Positions 12,290 to 24,040 of a stretch of 64,000 bases of DNA are shown here, piece after piece (within the stretch, counting starts at the first letter, position 1; each line of letters begins with the position of its first letter). A model generated the notes under the pieces. The model saw only the letters and a list, made by a program, of their open reading frames with translations. It searched no databases and had not been told where the DNA came from. The position numbers and the translations under genes are program-made. This DNA comes from Punica granatum (lineage: Eukaryota; Streptophyta; Magnoliopsida; Myrtales; Lythraceae): NCBI RefSeq assembly GCF_007655135.1, contig NC_045129.1, forward strand, positions 5,704,001 to 5,768,000, given 5' to 3'.

Positions 12290-12388
12290 AACGCTTTTAT
12301 CTTTTAATAGATAGACCCGGTTCGAATTGAATTGGTGGAGATACATTGAACTTCGCATGCTAGAGTACATACAAAAAAAAATTGAAAT
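12290..12388 (+). mobile_element. SINE-like fragment (3' half)
   Basis: It matches the second half of the repeat family seen at 8495-8675: a ttaatagatagacc block, cggttcgaattgaattggt, and an end gtacatac followed by a run of A. The 5' half is missing or unrecognisable. Confidence 0.45.
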
Positions 12389-12554
12389 AAGATAAAAATT
12401 TCTTAAAATTAGGTTGCTCATAAGCTTTCCAAAAGTTGAATATGACTGTATATACGACTTAGAGTATAAAGAGCTTGAAATCGACTGAACATACGTCACT
12501 AAAGAACCCGTCTTCTGACCCCAGATTAATTTGGCACCTAATGAGTTAAAAATG

Positions 12555-12598
12555 TCCCGCGGTTTTATTTATGTTATCCCGCGGTTTTATTTATGTTA
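12555..12598. repeat. Perfect 22-bp tandem duplication
   Basis: The 22-base unit starting tcccgcggttttatttatgt occurs twice with no spacer and no mismatch. This implies a recent slippage or repair event. Confidence 0.95.
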
Positions 12599-14543
12599 TA
12601 AGTTACCTTTGGACTGTTAAGAGTATCTGGAACATTTTTCTTTAGTAGTTAGAAGGGGTCAATGAGACATCATTTCAAGTTTTACTAGAACTCTGCAAAG
12701 AGATATCCTCATGTGCATGTTCAAAGCCTTGCATCATTGTGCAATCTAATAACTTTTAACACAAGGGCACGTGGACATTTAATTCCTCTAAAGTAAGTCG
12801 ATGTAGATATTCGATTGCCTACATCGATAGATTAGTCAAAGAACGGTCGGTGCTGATAGGGATGGACCGAAGGGGGCAGTCGACCCTCCTAAATTATAGA
12901 CAGTAAAAGAAAAATTACATATTATTATTTAATTTTGATAAAATTTCTTATATTAACCTCTCATAACTCATGAAAACTATCACCCAATTTTTCTCCTCAA
13001 AGAGTTCCCCCTTAATTCCAAATTCTGGGTCCGTCATGCGCTGATACTCTCCATGAGCATGGTTATTACAATCTGATGCAATCTGATGAGTAACTTTATC
13101 CACCGACCCAACTTTTGATATGAATATATCATAATATGAAAGTATTAGTTTGAAAAAGGCATGGGAAATATTCGAGGACTTGTTTGAGGGAAAATCTTCT
13201 TGAATGTAAGTCGAAGGAAGCCTCTTCCTATATCATTTATCCTAAACATCTTCAGGCTCTACCAACCATCATGATTTCTAGCATCCATCCGGATATTTAA
13301 ATGATGAGGATCGATGGCTCTGGCTTCTTAGTCTTTTGCTTTATAGTTCGGACCACGTCAGCATCGCGAGCCTTGGCCTCATCGAGACAAATTAGCTGGA
13401 GCAGTGAATGAGGCTAGACATGGCATATCTCTTTATGATAAGGCCGTATCTGCGCTTATGGAATTAAGCCAAGGTCGATCGTTTTGTGGCCACGGCGATT
13501 TATAGGAGGGGAGATATATGGTTTTCGAAGAATGAGGACATTCTTTCCAAAAGAATTTTTTTTTTAAGAAAAAAGAAATAGGCAATTAAGTATTTCTCTT
13601 TTTGTTTTTTTCCCTTTGAATTACAAAATAATTAAAGTATTTTCTTAAATTTAACACATCTGTACTCTTTTACTGTTTTACCTGCAAATATTATTTATAA
13701 CTAAAAATTGCAATAGAAGATAAAGAGGCAAAACGCAGTTACAGACAGATTTTGAGGTTGATTCTTGGATATAGCATACCCTTTTATTTTCTCTGCATAT
13801 TTATTTATTTAGTACATGAATCTCTTTGTATTTTAAAAAAAATGGACAATGAGATTCTTTATCAAGAGTATAAAATTGGAACTTGATCCACCCCAAAAAA
13901 AAAGTAGGATTATGAAATATTTAAATGCCCGAAATGGAAGTATCGATTAATGTATATCCACAAGCATGTGCATTTCTTGCTCCCAGTAATCATTCCTCTG
14001 TTTTTATGCCATAGACAACAAATTGAATTGATCCCTTTCACCAAAGTTTAGGGCTAAATAACCAAAAAGTGTTGGTGGTATTAATTATAATATAATATCA
14101 TGCATTAAATTGTCACCTTCATATGCAAACGTCTCTTTTCGCCTTTCCATTTTTTGTGCACGATATCCATGCGGATATGATCTTCACGATATCGACATAG
14201 TCATTATATTGATATGTGGTAAAGGCAAGACGGAATCAAGAGCTAAAATCAACAAGTTATAATCATGTCCTTATATCATACACGTGTACGTATGTGCAGA
14301 TATGAGAGGATGAAACTCTGAATTCGAAAGTCCTACATTAAAGAATCTAAAAAAAAAAAAAGCAAGCTATATCACTAAACGCAGATTCATTATTAGAAGC
14401 AAATTTCAGATGCAACCGGGCGTATTGCTCGTAGATTACATGTGATTATTATTATTAGTATTATTAGTTGTAATAGTAGGGCGAAGAAGGGAATTTTCTT
14501 TTGTTGGGCGAAAGAATAATAGAAGTTTAGGTTGATTAAATAC

Positions 14544-14709
14544 TATAAGGAAGGATAGTCGTAGATAACAAGTCATTAATTGTGTATAATAAATTTGATA
14601 CACTTTCCATACTTGTATTCAGAATCTTGTACACAATTACTGTATAAATATCAGTACACAACCTATGAACAGTAGGTTGGATTTCTCCCAAACATTCTAA
14701 ATCTCTTTA
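14544..14709 (+). repeat. 5' LTR of copia element
   Basis: 166 bp, starting tataaggaaggatagtc and ending aaatctcttta. It differs from the 3' LTR only at 14549 (G versus T) and at one G/A position about 40 bases in. At 166 bp it is among the shorter plant copia LTRs. Confidence 0.95.
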
Positions 14710-14722
14710 TGGTATCAGAGCC
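14710..14722 (+). promoter_or_regulatory. Primer-binding site (initiator tRNA-Met)
   Basis: TGGTATCAGAGCC immediately after the 5' LTR is complementary to the 3' end of plant initiator tRNA-Met and would prime minus-strand DNA synthesis. Confidence 0.95.
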
Positions 14723-14805
14723 CTAGATCGGGCATTATCAATTTTCTTCTTTCTCATCCTTCAATCTTCTTTCTTTCAATTCTCAATCACAGTCCATCGT
14801 TTTCA

Positions 14806-15900
14806 ATGGCTGATTCAATCTCTGCCTTAACCAATTCTACCTCTGGAACAATCAATTCCAGTCAACCTCACTCTCTACCTGCAACAGTTTCCACCGAAAT
14901 AATCAATCCCAATCAGCTCCTACCTCTACCTGCAACAGTCCCCACCATACCGGTTAAACTAAATGGCAATAATTATTTTTTCTGGCAGGGCATTATGAGT
15001 GCACTACTGGAAACTTACGATCTACTTGGCTATGTCGAAGGGGATATTCCAACTCCAGAGAAAACAATTTCAAGGGATGGTATCATTGTTCCCAATCCAG
15101 CTTTCAGGCAATGGGTAATGAGAGACAAATTTGCTATTACCTGTATTATGCTTGCTGTGACAGAAGAGATTGGCTGCAATATCGTCGGTCTGAAGACTTC
15201 CCGTGAAGCATGGACCGCACTCGAGACTATGTTTCTTGCACAGACAGCAGCTCAAATTGATTTTCTTGAACAGCAATGGCGCGATCTGCGAAAGGAAGGC
15301 AAGACAGTACTGAAATACATCAATTCAGTGCGACAATTAGCAACAAGATTTGCTCAGATCGGAAAACCAAAATCATCTGAGCAAATTAATCGAGCCATTG
15401 TAACAGGTCTCGGGTTAGACTGGGAACCGCTAGTTCTCGCACTCTCTCCGTCTCTCACTGCCATGACAACCGATGAACTTACCAATCTCCTCCTTCATAA
15501 TGAGTCTCGACGCCTTTCTGCCTCCACCGTGACACAATCGGTCATGGCACCGATCTCAGGACTTCTCGGACCACCGCCTGTCGAAGTGCATTACTCCGAC
15601 GGAAATGGAGGAAAGGGACGTGGTAATTTCAAGGGTGGAAAGAACAAGAACAATGGAGGAAAAGGGAAGAACAAGGGAGGCGGAAACCCTAATTTTGCAG
15701 GAAATGGAGGAGGAGGAGGACGCGGATGGCAATCGGGTCAGACCTGGCAATCGGGTCAATTTCATAACCCGGCTCGCAACCGGCCCAGTATTCGTATCTC
15801 TCCGGCCCACCGGTTATTGAGCAGAACATCCAACCCGGCCCATCTCTTCATGGGCCTCCATATGGCACCGGGCCTTCAGCTGCTCCTATTAATAATCTGA
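14806..15900 (+). pseudogene. gag: Copia gag, 3' end frameshifted
   Basis: An ATG-started frame of 364 codons. The first ~230 residues show the UBN2/gag-polypeptide fold typical of plant copia: GNNYFFWQGIMSALL near residue 53 and later ITCIMLAV, WTALETMF and LRKEGKTVLKYI. A glycine/asparagine/lysine-rich stretch follows. The last ~35 codons are out of frame: the CCHC zinc knuckle that should end gag lies in another frame from about 15902. The frameshift therefore falls near 15780-15800. Gag would package element RNA; this copy would make a gag lacking its RNA-binding knuckle. Confidence 0.9.
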
Positions 15901-17022
15901 TTTGTCAGATTTGTAACCGTGTTGGACATTCTGCTCTTTTTTGTCAGACTCATGATGGGCATGCTCATTTTGCCCAAGCCTCTTATGCAGGGATCCATGA
16001 TCTCAACTGGTATGTTGACTCAGGAGCCACTCATCACATCAGCACTGACCTGGCAAATCTGCATGTTCAGGATGATTATCCAACATCGAGCCAGCTGTTC
16101 TCAGGAGATGGTAAATCTATACCCGTAGTAACCACGGGTTCTTCTTATTTTCCATCCTATATTCGTCCTCTACACATGAAAAATATTCTTCACTGTCCTA
16201 AAATTTCTAAAACTTTACTTTCCATTTCTAAATTCACTCGAGACAATACTTGCTTCTTTGAACTTCATCCTGATTTCTTTGTTGTAAAGGACCTTCACAC
16301 GCACCGGGAGCTAATGCGGGGACCAGTTAAAGATGGCCTGTACTGTTTCCAACCGGAAGACAGATGTACCCGTGTTCCACATGCTCTCCTTACTACCTCC
16401 AAGTCTGCTACATTGTGGCATCAACGTCTTGGACATCCTTCTTTTCCTATTGTTCGTCGTGCTTTACCTGCGTCTGTTTCATTGAATAATGATGACAGTG
16501 GTCATATATGTTTCGCTTGTCAACAAGGGAAAATTGTGAACCGCTCTTTTCCACTTACTCATAATAAAAGCAATGTCTTTCTTGAACTCATTCATACTGA
16601 TATCTGGGGGGCCTGCACCTATTACTTCTCATACTGGATATCAATATTATATTCACTTTCTTGATGACTACAACAAATTCTCATGGCTCTATATGATGAA
16701 ATCCCGCTCCGAAGCCCTGTCTATCTTTCATGCTTTTCGTTTACAGGTCGAAAATCTATTTGGTCGCAAAATCAAATTCCTACAGTCTGATGGAGCTAAG
16801 GAATTTCTCTCTCACGCCTTTCAAGCTGAACTTCAGAACAATGGCATATTCCATCGTATCTCGTGCCCCCACGTCCCTCAGCAAAATGGCTCTGCAGAAC
16901 GTAAGCATCGACACATTGTTGAAATGGGACTTACCTTGCTCTTCCATGCCTCTTTACCTCCAAAATTCTGGAATTATGCCTTTGAAACTGCAGTTTACCT
17001 CATTAATCGTCTTCCTGTTTAA
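15901..17022 (+). pseudogene. pol: Copia protease and integrase, broken
   Basis: One frame carries the CX2CX4HX4C zinc knuckle (about 15902-15945), the protease motif DSGATHH (about 16015-16035) and the GAG_pre-integrase/HHCC zinc finger (WHQRLGHP ... CFACQQGK). At a run of six G (about 16608-16613) the frame slips, and the integrase core continues in another frame with LIHTDIWG before the slip, then FLQSDGAKEF and PQQNGSAERKHRH, supplying the D, D, E triad. A TAA at 17020-17022 then stops the frame. The G-run shift looks like a one-base slippage and the stop like a point mutation. Confidence 0.9.
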
Positions 17023-19266
17023 TCACTTAAGTTTAAGTCTCCATTTGAGCTTGTCTATGCACGACCTCCAAATTACTCTACCTTAAAGGTTTTCGGGTGT
17101 ATTTGCTTTCCCTACCTACGTCCCTATACTCGTCATAAATTAGAGCCTCGGTCTGTCCCTTGTGTTTTCCTTGGTTATCCCACTCATTATCAGGGATATC
17201 AATGTCTAGATCCAGTATCTGGTCGTATGTTTATATCCTCCCAAGTGATTTTTGATGAGCAGTCCTTCCCATATCGTTCTGGGTCATCTGTCCCGGCGGG
17301 TTGCAGACAGACTCCTTTTTCACCCGTACATGCTCCAGGTATGCCATTATTATCCCCTAATAATACCTATTCTACAGACACATCTTTATTTGACATCCCT
17401 CTTCCAATGTTTCCCGTACCAATGTCCACTAATAATAAAGGTGATCCTCCTAGAAATACTGGCTCTCCTGAACTTGCAGATTCTCCTGGACATAATGGTG
17501 GTGTTACATCTCCGGCTTCTCGAGTCATCAATCAGTCTGATGATTCTACGAACTCTGCACGGGTTGCTCAGGCTAATAATCCTGCTCCTCAGAGGACTCA
17601 TTCTATGGTAACTAGGTCTCGTGATGGGACTCTTCTTGCTCCTCGTTTTGTCATATCTCGGCATCCAGCTGCCTTCTCTGTTTCTGCTGATCTACAGGAA
17701 CCCCGTACCTTCTCTAAAGCACAAAAGGATCCACATTGGAGAGCTGCTATGGAAGAGGAGTTCCAAGCTCTTATTAATAATCATACATGGGACCTAGTTC
17801 CTGCTTCTCCTTCGAAAAATATCATTGGCTGCAAATGGGTTTCCAAGATCAAACAGAAGGCTGATGGCACCATTGATAGGTATAAAGCTCGTCTTATTGC
17901 TAAGGGTTTTAATCAGCGGGAAGGTATCGATTATGAAGAGACCTTTAGCCCTGTCATCAAGCCAGTTACCATTAGAGCTGTTCTTTCTATAGCTGTCTCT
18001 TTTCGGTGGCCTATCAGACAGCTGGACGTGAAGAATGCTTTTCTCCATGGTCATCTTAGTGAGGAGGTTTATATGAGTCAGCCTCCTGGATTTTTCGATC
18101 CTCTCCGTTCGGACCATGTCTGTCGCCTGAGACGCTCTCTCTATGGTCTCAAGCAAGCCCCCCGCGCTTGGTTCCAACGTCTGAGTAATTTTCTTCTAAG
18201 CTTGGGATTTATTGGCTCCATTGCAGACTCGTCCCTATTCATCTTACGAAGCAGGACTTACACTATTCTCATTCTTGTGTATGTTGACGACATTATTCTC
18301 ACAGGAACTCCGGGAGCTCCTTTTGATTCACTAATGACTGCTCTTCATCAGGAGTTTGCGATGAAGGACTTAGGACCGCTCAACTATTTTCTTGGTATGG
18401 AGGCTACGTTTGACAAGCCAGGGCCACATCTCACTCAGGCAAAATATATTCATGATATTCTTTTGCGGAGTTCCATGCTGGATTGCAAGCCCATTAGTTC
18501 GCCTGTTGCCTCGGGTGCTCGTCTTTCTCTCCATGATGGTGACACTTTTGAGGATCCTTCTCTATATCGGAGTGTTGTTGGGAGTCTTCAATATTCGACT
18601 CTCACGAGACCAGACATTGCATTTGCTGTCAACCAAGTATGTCAATTCATGCATACACCTACTACGGTTCACTGGGCGGCGGTAAAGCGCATTCTTCGGT
18701 ATCTCAAGGGTACTATTACTTATGGACTTCTTTTTAAACCGGGCCCCATATCTTCCCTGCATGGCTTCTCTGATGCAGATTGGACTGGCAATCCCGATGA
18801 TCGTCGCTCTGTCAGTGGTTTCGCTATTTTTCTTGGTTCCAATCCGATTTCTTGGAGCTCCAAGAAGCAGCGAACTGTAGCCCGCTCCAGCACCGAGTCA
18901 GAGTATAAGAGTCTGGCTAATGCTACTGCCGAAGTTATCTGGATTCAATCCTTACTTTTGGAATTGGGAGTTCGTTTATCTAGTCCACCAATTCTATGGT
19001 GTGACAATATCTCGGCTATCTACCTCACAGCAAATCCTGTATTTCATGCTCGGACAAAACATATTGAAATTGATTATCATTTTGTACGCGAGCGTGTAAC
19101 TCACAGGCAGCTGCTCATCCGCTTCATCAGCACAGATGATCAACTTGCTGACGGTCTTACCAAGGGACTTACTAGTTCTTGCTTCTCGGCACTTAGGTCC
19201 AAGCTCAACGTTGCTCCGTCCCCGTTGCGCTTGCGGGGGAGTATAATGAAGGATAGTCGTAGATAA
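17023..19266 (+). pseudogene. pol: Copia reverse transcriptase and RNase H, frame intact
   Basis: Downstream of the stop the same frame stays open to 19266, just inside the 3' LTR. It begins with the integrase C-terminal region (VFGC..FPYLRPY) and a low-complexity linker, then the copia reverse transcriptase: WKWV-like CKWVSKIKQ, YKARLIAKGF, the first aspartate in LDVKNAFLHG, SLYGLKQAPRAW and the catalytic YVDDIILTG. RNase H follows with FSDADWTGN, SSTESEY, LWCDNISAI and the terminal DQLADGLTKGL. All catalytic residues are present; only the upstream lesions make it non-functional as part of a polyprotein. Confidence 0.93.
19232..19241 (+). promoter_or_regulatory. Polypurine tract of copia element
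   Basis: A purine-rich run (gcgggggag) lies directly before the 3' LTR, the expected primer site for plus-strand synthesis. Confidence 0.85.
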
Positions 19267-19407
19267 CAAGTCATTAATTGTATATAATAAATTTGATACA
19301 CTTTCCATACTTGTATTCAGAATCTTGTACACAATTACTGTATAAATATCAGTACACAACCTATGAACAGTAGGTTGGATTTCTCCCAAACATTCTAAAT
19401 CTCTTTA
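19242..19407 (+). repeat. 3' LTR of copia element
   Basis: 166 bp, tataatgaaggatagtc to aaatctcttta, followed by the target duplication aatac. It is the partner of 14544-14709. Confidence 0.95.
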
Positions 19408-19784
19408 AATACCATTGTGTGGGATTTGGGAGCCAGGAAGATAGTAATCGAAGTCGACTCTGAGGTTGTCGTTTCCTTTCTTCGTTTTGAACGGGGAGCA
19501 GGGTGGTGCTAATGATGCCAATAGCTAGAGACATCCGCGAGCTTTACTTTAATCGGAATTGGACAGTTTTGGTTGAGCACGTTTATAGGAAAGGTAATAC
19601 ATGTGCGGATTGATTAGTCAATTATGCGCTAGCACTCCTTATTGGTGTGCACAGACCTAGCGCTGCCCTTCTGGACTCAATCTTGTTCTCTTCGAAGATA
19701 TTGTAAAGACTACTATGCCTCGCATTATAATTATTAATTTTTTTAATGTATTTGGGTCATGGCCCCGTATTTCAAAAAAAAAAA
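19408..19784 (+). pseudogene. LINE-type RNase H (RVT_3) fragment with poly(A)
   Basis: The translation contains WDLGARKIVIEVDSE, then after a frameshift MPIARDIRELYFNRNW, VEHVYRKGNTCAD and an ALLIGVHRPS stretch. This is the tail of the plant LINE RNase H domain (the VEHVYREGN-AD motif). It holds at least three stops or shifts and ends at an 11-base A run (19774-19784). The copia element abuts its 5' side: on the far side of the insertion a short compatible frame leads into WDLG, so copia probably landed inside this older fragment. Confidence 0.75.
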
Positions 19785-22159
19785 TTCCATGAGGGAGAGG
19801 GGACATATCTTTCTCATTTTCCTGTATTAATGAACTTTTCAGTCTTTCATCAGAGTCGCGTAGTTAACTATTTGTCCTGCTTTGGTCGCCGTTTTGCAAA
19901 TAGAAACTGATGACATGCATTCAAGATTTGCCACTGTCGAGCATTTTCTTGTGTGAATGGTTGACTTGTTAGTTACTGCATTGTCCTATGATTGTTTATG
20001 TGAACAATGAGAATCAGTCAAACTAAACTTGGCATACTCTCCTTATTAAAAAAAACAAAATCTTAAACTGGGGTTGACACTAAACTAATTTTTTCACAAA
20101 CAAAAACCAATAAGGAAAAAAAAATGAATACCTCATTATATAAAACTTGACTGAAAAACTAGTGCGTTGTCACAAAGTAATTTAATTAAAAATATTTATA
20201 TTTCAAATTTACAGACTGAGCATACAAAATTTAAAATTACCGTAACTTTATTAAGTTTTTATATCTTTTTACTTGTGATATAATGGTCACTGATTTTTCT
20301 CAATATCTTTTAATACACATGTGAACTAGATCATATTAATTAACTGAGAATAAAATCGCGTAGAAATAATAAAATATTTTTCCTACCAAAAATATGTGGA
20401 AATCGGAAGTTAATTAATAAAATAGTAATAAAAAGTTACAAACTTAACGAAAACTTATTAATTAGGGCTTATCATGCTCGGAGAAAGCTACAGATTTTCT
20501 AACAGAATATTATAAGGTCTTCTGATATATTGAATTTTAACATTTATTAAGTTATTTGAATTTAATTTATTAAAAACATATAATTTTCAATTTAAAGAGC
20601 TATTTCATTTTCTTTAGTTTAGTAAATTTACAATTTCTTGTTACATTCTCTTCATCATTATTAGAGTAAGTGTCAAGTAAAAAAGAATTTGTTCAATATA
20701 ATTTATTGCCCACAATTTTGCATCATAACATTTGAAGAGGAACAAAATCTATCCAAAAAATTTACGAGTTGAGAATTAATTTAAATATTTTTGGAGTCCA
20801 ATTTTTAAAAAAAGAGCCGAAAAGATTTATAAAATAAAGTATCATAACTTAGGGTTTAAATAGTGAAACAAAAAAATTAATTAAGATTATTTTTTTTGCA
20901 AATTAATTAAGGAAAGAAATGATCCTGATTGGGCCGCTTGTCGCTATTTGTAGCTCCCTCCTTTCGGGAACTCATGCCAAATTTTCATGGTCGAGACATA
21001 TTAATTAATTGCTTTACAAGATAGTTACTTATTTATTAGGACATCAAGGTGCCAGATGGAGAGTCTGGAAGAAAGATCGATAAAATTATCTAAATTAAGA
21101 TCCATATTTCATAATCAAGACGGAACCGATATATATATATATAGATGGGCATGATTTAGCTCGGGGGAGGGGGCCAGCTTCCCGAAGAGGCAATAAGAAT
21201 ATAAACTTTTCAACTTATGGTGGGCGAATAACAGTAATTTCATGAAAATTTAAAGAACGATATATAAATTTCCTTAGAATATCGGAATTTTAGGAGTTCA
21301 TTGCCCTCCTCAGCCCACCTCTCCTCGATCCATCCCTATATATGTAGATATATTCACAGAGAAATTTAATGCGTGCGTACAAGTTTTGGCAAGCAAAATT
21401 CACCAACTGATATCTTGAAAGACGGGGCATTTGCCAATTCAGCTCAGCACCTCCCTCAGGTCGTCATGATGAAAATTATTCATCATGAGATTGGGGTATC
21501 CACATGTTCTTAGTAAATTGGCCAACAAGACAGGAGGAACCACTTAATATCTTCTCGAGCTAATTAAATGCTGTCCTTTACTATATGATAGTAAGCTGGT
21601 GATGAGAGAGACAAATAAATAGCTTCTCCTCTACCTTTTCATGCTCATCATTAATTATTTCTTCCAAATTAATTCACTCAATTAATTACAAATTGCTTTG
21701 ACTTAATGGGCACCGTGGAGTGGCCACATTTCCCGCGGTGCATTGAAGCAAAACTCCACACGTTTGAAATCTTGGATGATAAGTAATCAACCATTTAAGA
21801 ATTGCAAGCACGCAGATATCTTTCTTGTGGTCTATAAATTCTTGGACCCGTTATCGATAGCTACGGCCACCATTCACTAGGGCTTTCAATCAAGTCGCCA
21901 ACAACCTTCTTCGTGACCTTCTGGCACTAAGTAAGCGTAATTCCCATTACTTGACAATCGATTTTGCGTAGACATGTGACAGGTGTCGACATCAATGAAT
22001 TGATACAACATTACTTTGCCGGCGTTCCTTCATTTTATCTTTCCATAGCATTAAATCTTCACATGCATATTGCTTAAATTAAATATATGGTTCAATTGTA
22101 TGAAGAGCATGAGACCTTTCTCCCAAACTAAAAGGTCAAGATAACAATCAACCTACGTG

Positions 22160-22315
22160 GATTGGTACCAGCGGTTCACCGCTTATTTCTCTTAAGTAAA
22201 GTCTCGAGTTTGAGTCTTGTGAATTGAGAAAATCCATGCTTAGAGAGCCTTACTCCTTAGTGGGCCGATCCGAGTCGATTGAATTGGTCGGAATCCATTA
22301 GGTTTCCTGATACCA
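22160..22315 (+). mobile_element. SINE-like repeat, best-preserved copy
   Basis: It begins with tggtaccagcggttcaccgc, similar to a pol III A box, followed about 40 bases later by tcgagtttgagtcttgtg, similar to a B box. The body shares the ttgtgaattgagaaaatcc and ggccgatccgagtcgatt blocks with the other copies. The spacing fits a tRNA-derived SINE promoter, although both boxes are imperfect. Confidence 0.65.
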
Positions 22316-22396
22316 TAGTGAAAAAGGTCGAGATAACAATTTAGGTTTCATCTGGTTTCGGAGTTAGGATTCTACTCCATCCTCTCATATAAGACA

Positions 22397-22399
<3 letters not shown>

Positions 22400-22446
<47 letters not shown>
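22400..22446. repeat. (TA)n microsatellite
   Basis: About 47 bases of uninterrupted TA repeat. It could extrude as a cruciform and is prone to length change. Confidence 0.98.
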
Positions 22447-22448
<2 letters not shown>

Positions 22449-23469
22449 CTCATTTTTATTAACTAATACTTACATATATAATTAATTAATACTTATATAC
22501 CGTTAACTTGTGCTCCCCTCTACCATAGGACAGGGTAGTTGTGACAATATAAAGAGCTTCTTTGTTCTTCATTGATGATTTATTAAGGGATCCATATTGT
22601 TGGCTGGAAGGGAGATATTTTACTGATATTTTATTTCATGTTGTAATTACCTATAGGAAAAATTCCAAGTTGTAAGTAACGAATAAAATAGTTCATTAAT
22701 GAGCCATAATTTGATGTATAGCTGTCCATCAAGTGTGCATGTGTAAGTGAAGTAATATGGGAATAAGCGGTTTGCCAAACTCTGGAAAGGAACGTAGGGT
22801 TTTATCAATAGGAGTATCATTTATTTTTTCTTTTTTGGGTGGCTGAGGGGGCCGAAACGCAAAGAGCATCAATTTTTTTCGATTATAAAAGAGACTCACT
22901 GACCAAGTTAAAAGAAATGAAAAGTTAAATAAAGAGGTATAAATAGTCTTTCTAACAAAAATCGAACTTGAAACCTTTTGATAACAAAGTACACCCCTTT
23001 CTCAAAAGAGTATCATAATATGTATCAAAATATTTTAAAGGGATGCCCATGAAAACCATTTTTCTATGCAAGTTCGAAAAAATTAAGAGCAAACAAAGTG
23101 TAGTACATAAATTAAGTTCAGAGAAACGGCATTTTCTGAGAACAATAAATTAATCACGAGTTCGATTTTTATCAATAAGATTTACTGCATCCATTTATTT
23201 CATCTTTCCCATTCTTCCCTGATGAGGTCGGTCATAGGCTTCCCTTGCAAGCAAAAGTGGTGAAACTCAAAGCCGAGGATGCATATATAAAGAGACTTGT
23301 TTACTAAACAAAGCATAATGGGCCACAATGGGCCTGCCTCGGTAATATGGGCCCCCATGGAAAGGAATCTTGAGCACCTCCTCTGGCCTGCCCATGAAGC
23401 CACAGAATGGCCAGCCCGCCAACGAAGGTCCTTTCATCCACCACCTCGCCGCACGGCGTCCTCTCTGCG

Positions 23470-24040
23470 GTTAGAGGAGGCAAATGAGCTTGTGGATCAG
23501 TTGTTAAGGGATGTAACTGAGCTTGATGCGGTGTCCTACAATAGAAATATCGACCTCCGGTGCAAAGAGAGTGAGTTTGAGTATGCCTACCAGCTGTTGG
23601 ATGAATTGGAGAAAGGTGGCCTAGGATGTGATATATTTACTCACAGTACCATAGTTGACGGGTTGTGCAAGACCGGCGATTCAGAGGGGGCTCTGCGGCA
23701 CTTCAAATATATATATGGATTCTTTGGGTTTTAAATCGACGCTAGTTGCTCTAAGCTGCATTATCAGTGGTTATGTAAGGCTGGAGATATTGACCGTGCT
23801 ATGATATTGTTCGAATCAATGGAGACTAGAGATGACTTCACCTATGCTTCGGTAGTGCACGACCTTTGCTAGGCATCAAGGAGGTATAGACGTGCCTCCA
23901 AGATACTACTTTTGAGGTTAAAAGGTGGCCTGACGATTCTCTGGTCTTGCCAACGAGCTGTTCTTGCTGGCTTTCATGATTCGGGATATAAAAGGGATGC
24001 CGAGAGGCTCAAGTCAAAGATTTGGAAGGCTAGGATGCTA
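23470..24040 (+). pseudogene. Pentatricopeptide-repeat (PPR) pseudogene fragment
   Basis: Degenerate P-type PPR motifs of about 35 residues are seen in series: ANELVDQLLRDV, then DAVSYNRNID...AYQLLDELEKGG, DIFTHSTIVDGLCKTGDSEG, then out of frame AGDIDRAMILFESMETRD and DFTYASVVHDLC followed by TAG. Intact PPR proteins bind organelle RNA. Here two frameshifts (near 23712 and 23770) and a stop (about 23871) interrupt the repeats, and no organelle-targeting start is evident. The copy is therefore a remnant, possibly the 3' part of a larger gene. No intron signals are needed to read it. Confidence 0.85.

Larger units (their letters stand above)
11934..14543. other. HMGR upstream region and intergenic DNA
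   Basis: The first ~200 bases are HMGR 5' UTR and promoter. Beyond that no gene is visible. It contains a SINE-like fragment (12290-12388) and a perfect 22-bp tandem duplication (12555-12598). The AT-rich stretch from 13.5 to 14.5 kb leads to the copia insertion and has no recognisable coding sequence. Confidence 0.6.
14544..19407 (+). mobile_element. Ty1/copia LTR retrotransposon with short LTRs
   Basis: A 4,864-bp element bounded by identical-length 166-bp LTRs and a 5-bp target duplication aatac (14539-14543 and 19408-19412). The primer-binding site TGGTATCAGAGCC follows the 5' LTR directly, complementary to initiator tRNA-Met as in most plant copia elements. A G-rich polypurine tract (gcgggggag) precedes the 3' LTR. 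Domain order is gag, zinc knuckle, protease, integrase, reverse transcriptase, RNase H, the copia order. LTRs begin TATAA and end CTTTA, a non-canonical TA...TA pair. The two LTRs differ at only 2 of 166 positions, so insertion is recent. The polyprotein nevertheless has two frameshifts and one stop codon, so this copy cannot encode a full polyprotein. Confidence 0.97.
19785..23290. other. AT-rich intergenic region
   Basis: No gene is recognisable on either strand; open frames are short and without motifs. It contains one good SINE-like copy (22160-22315) and a long TA microsatellite (22400-22446). Confidence 0.6.
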
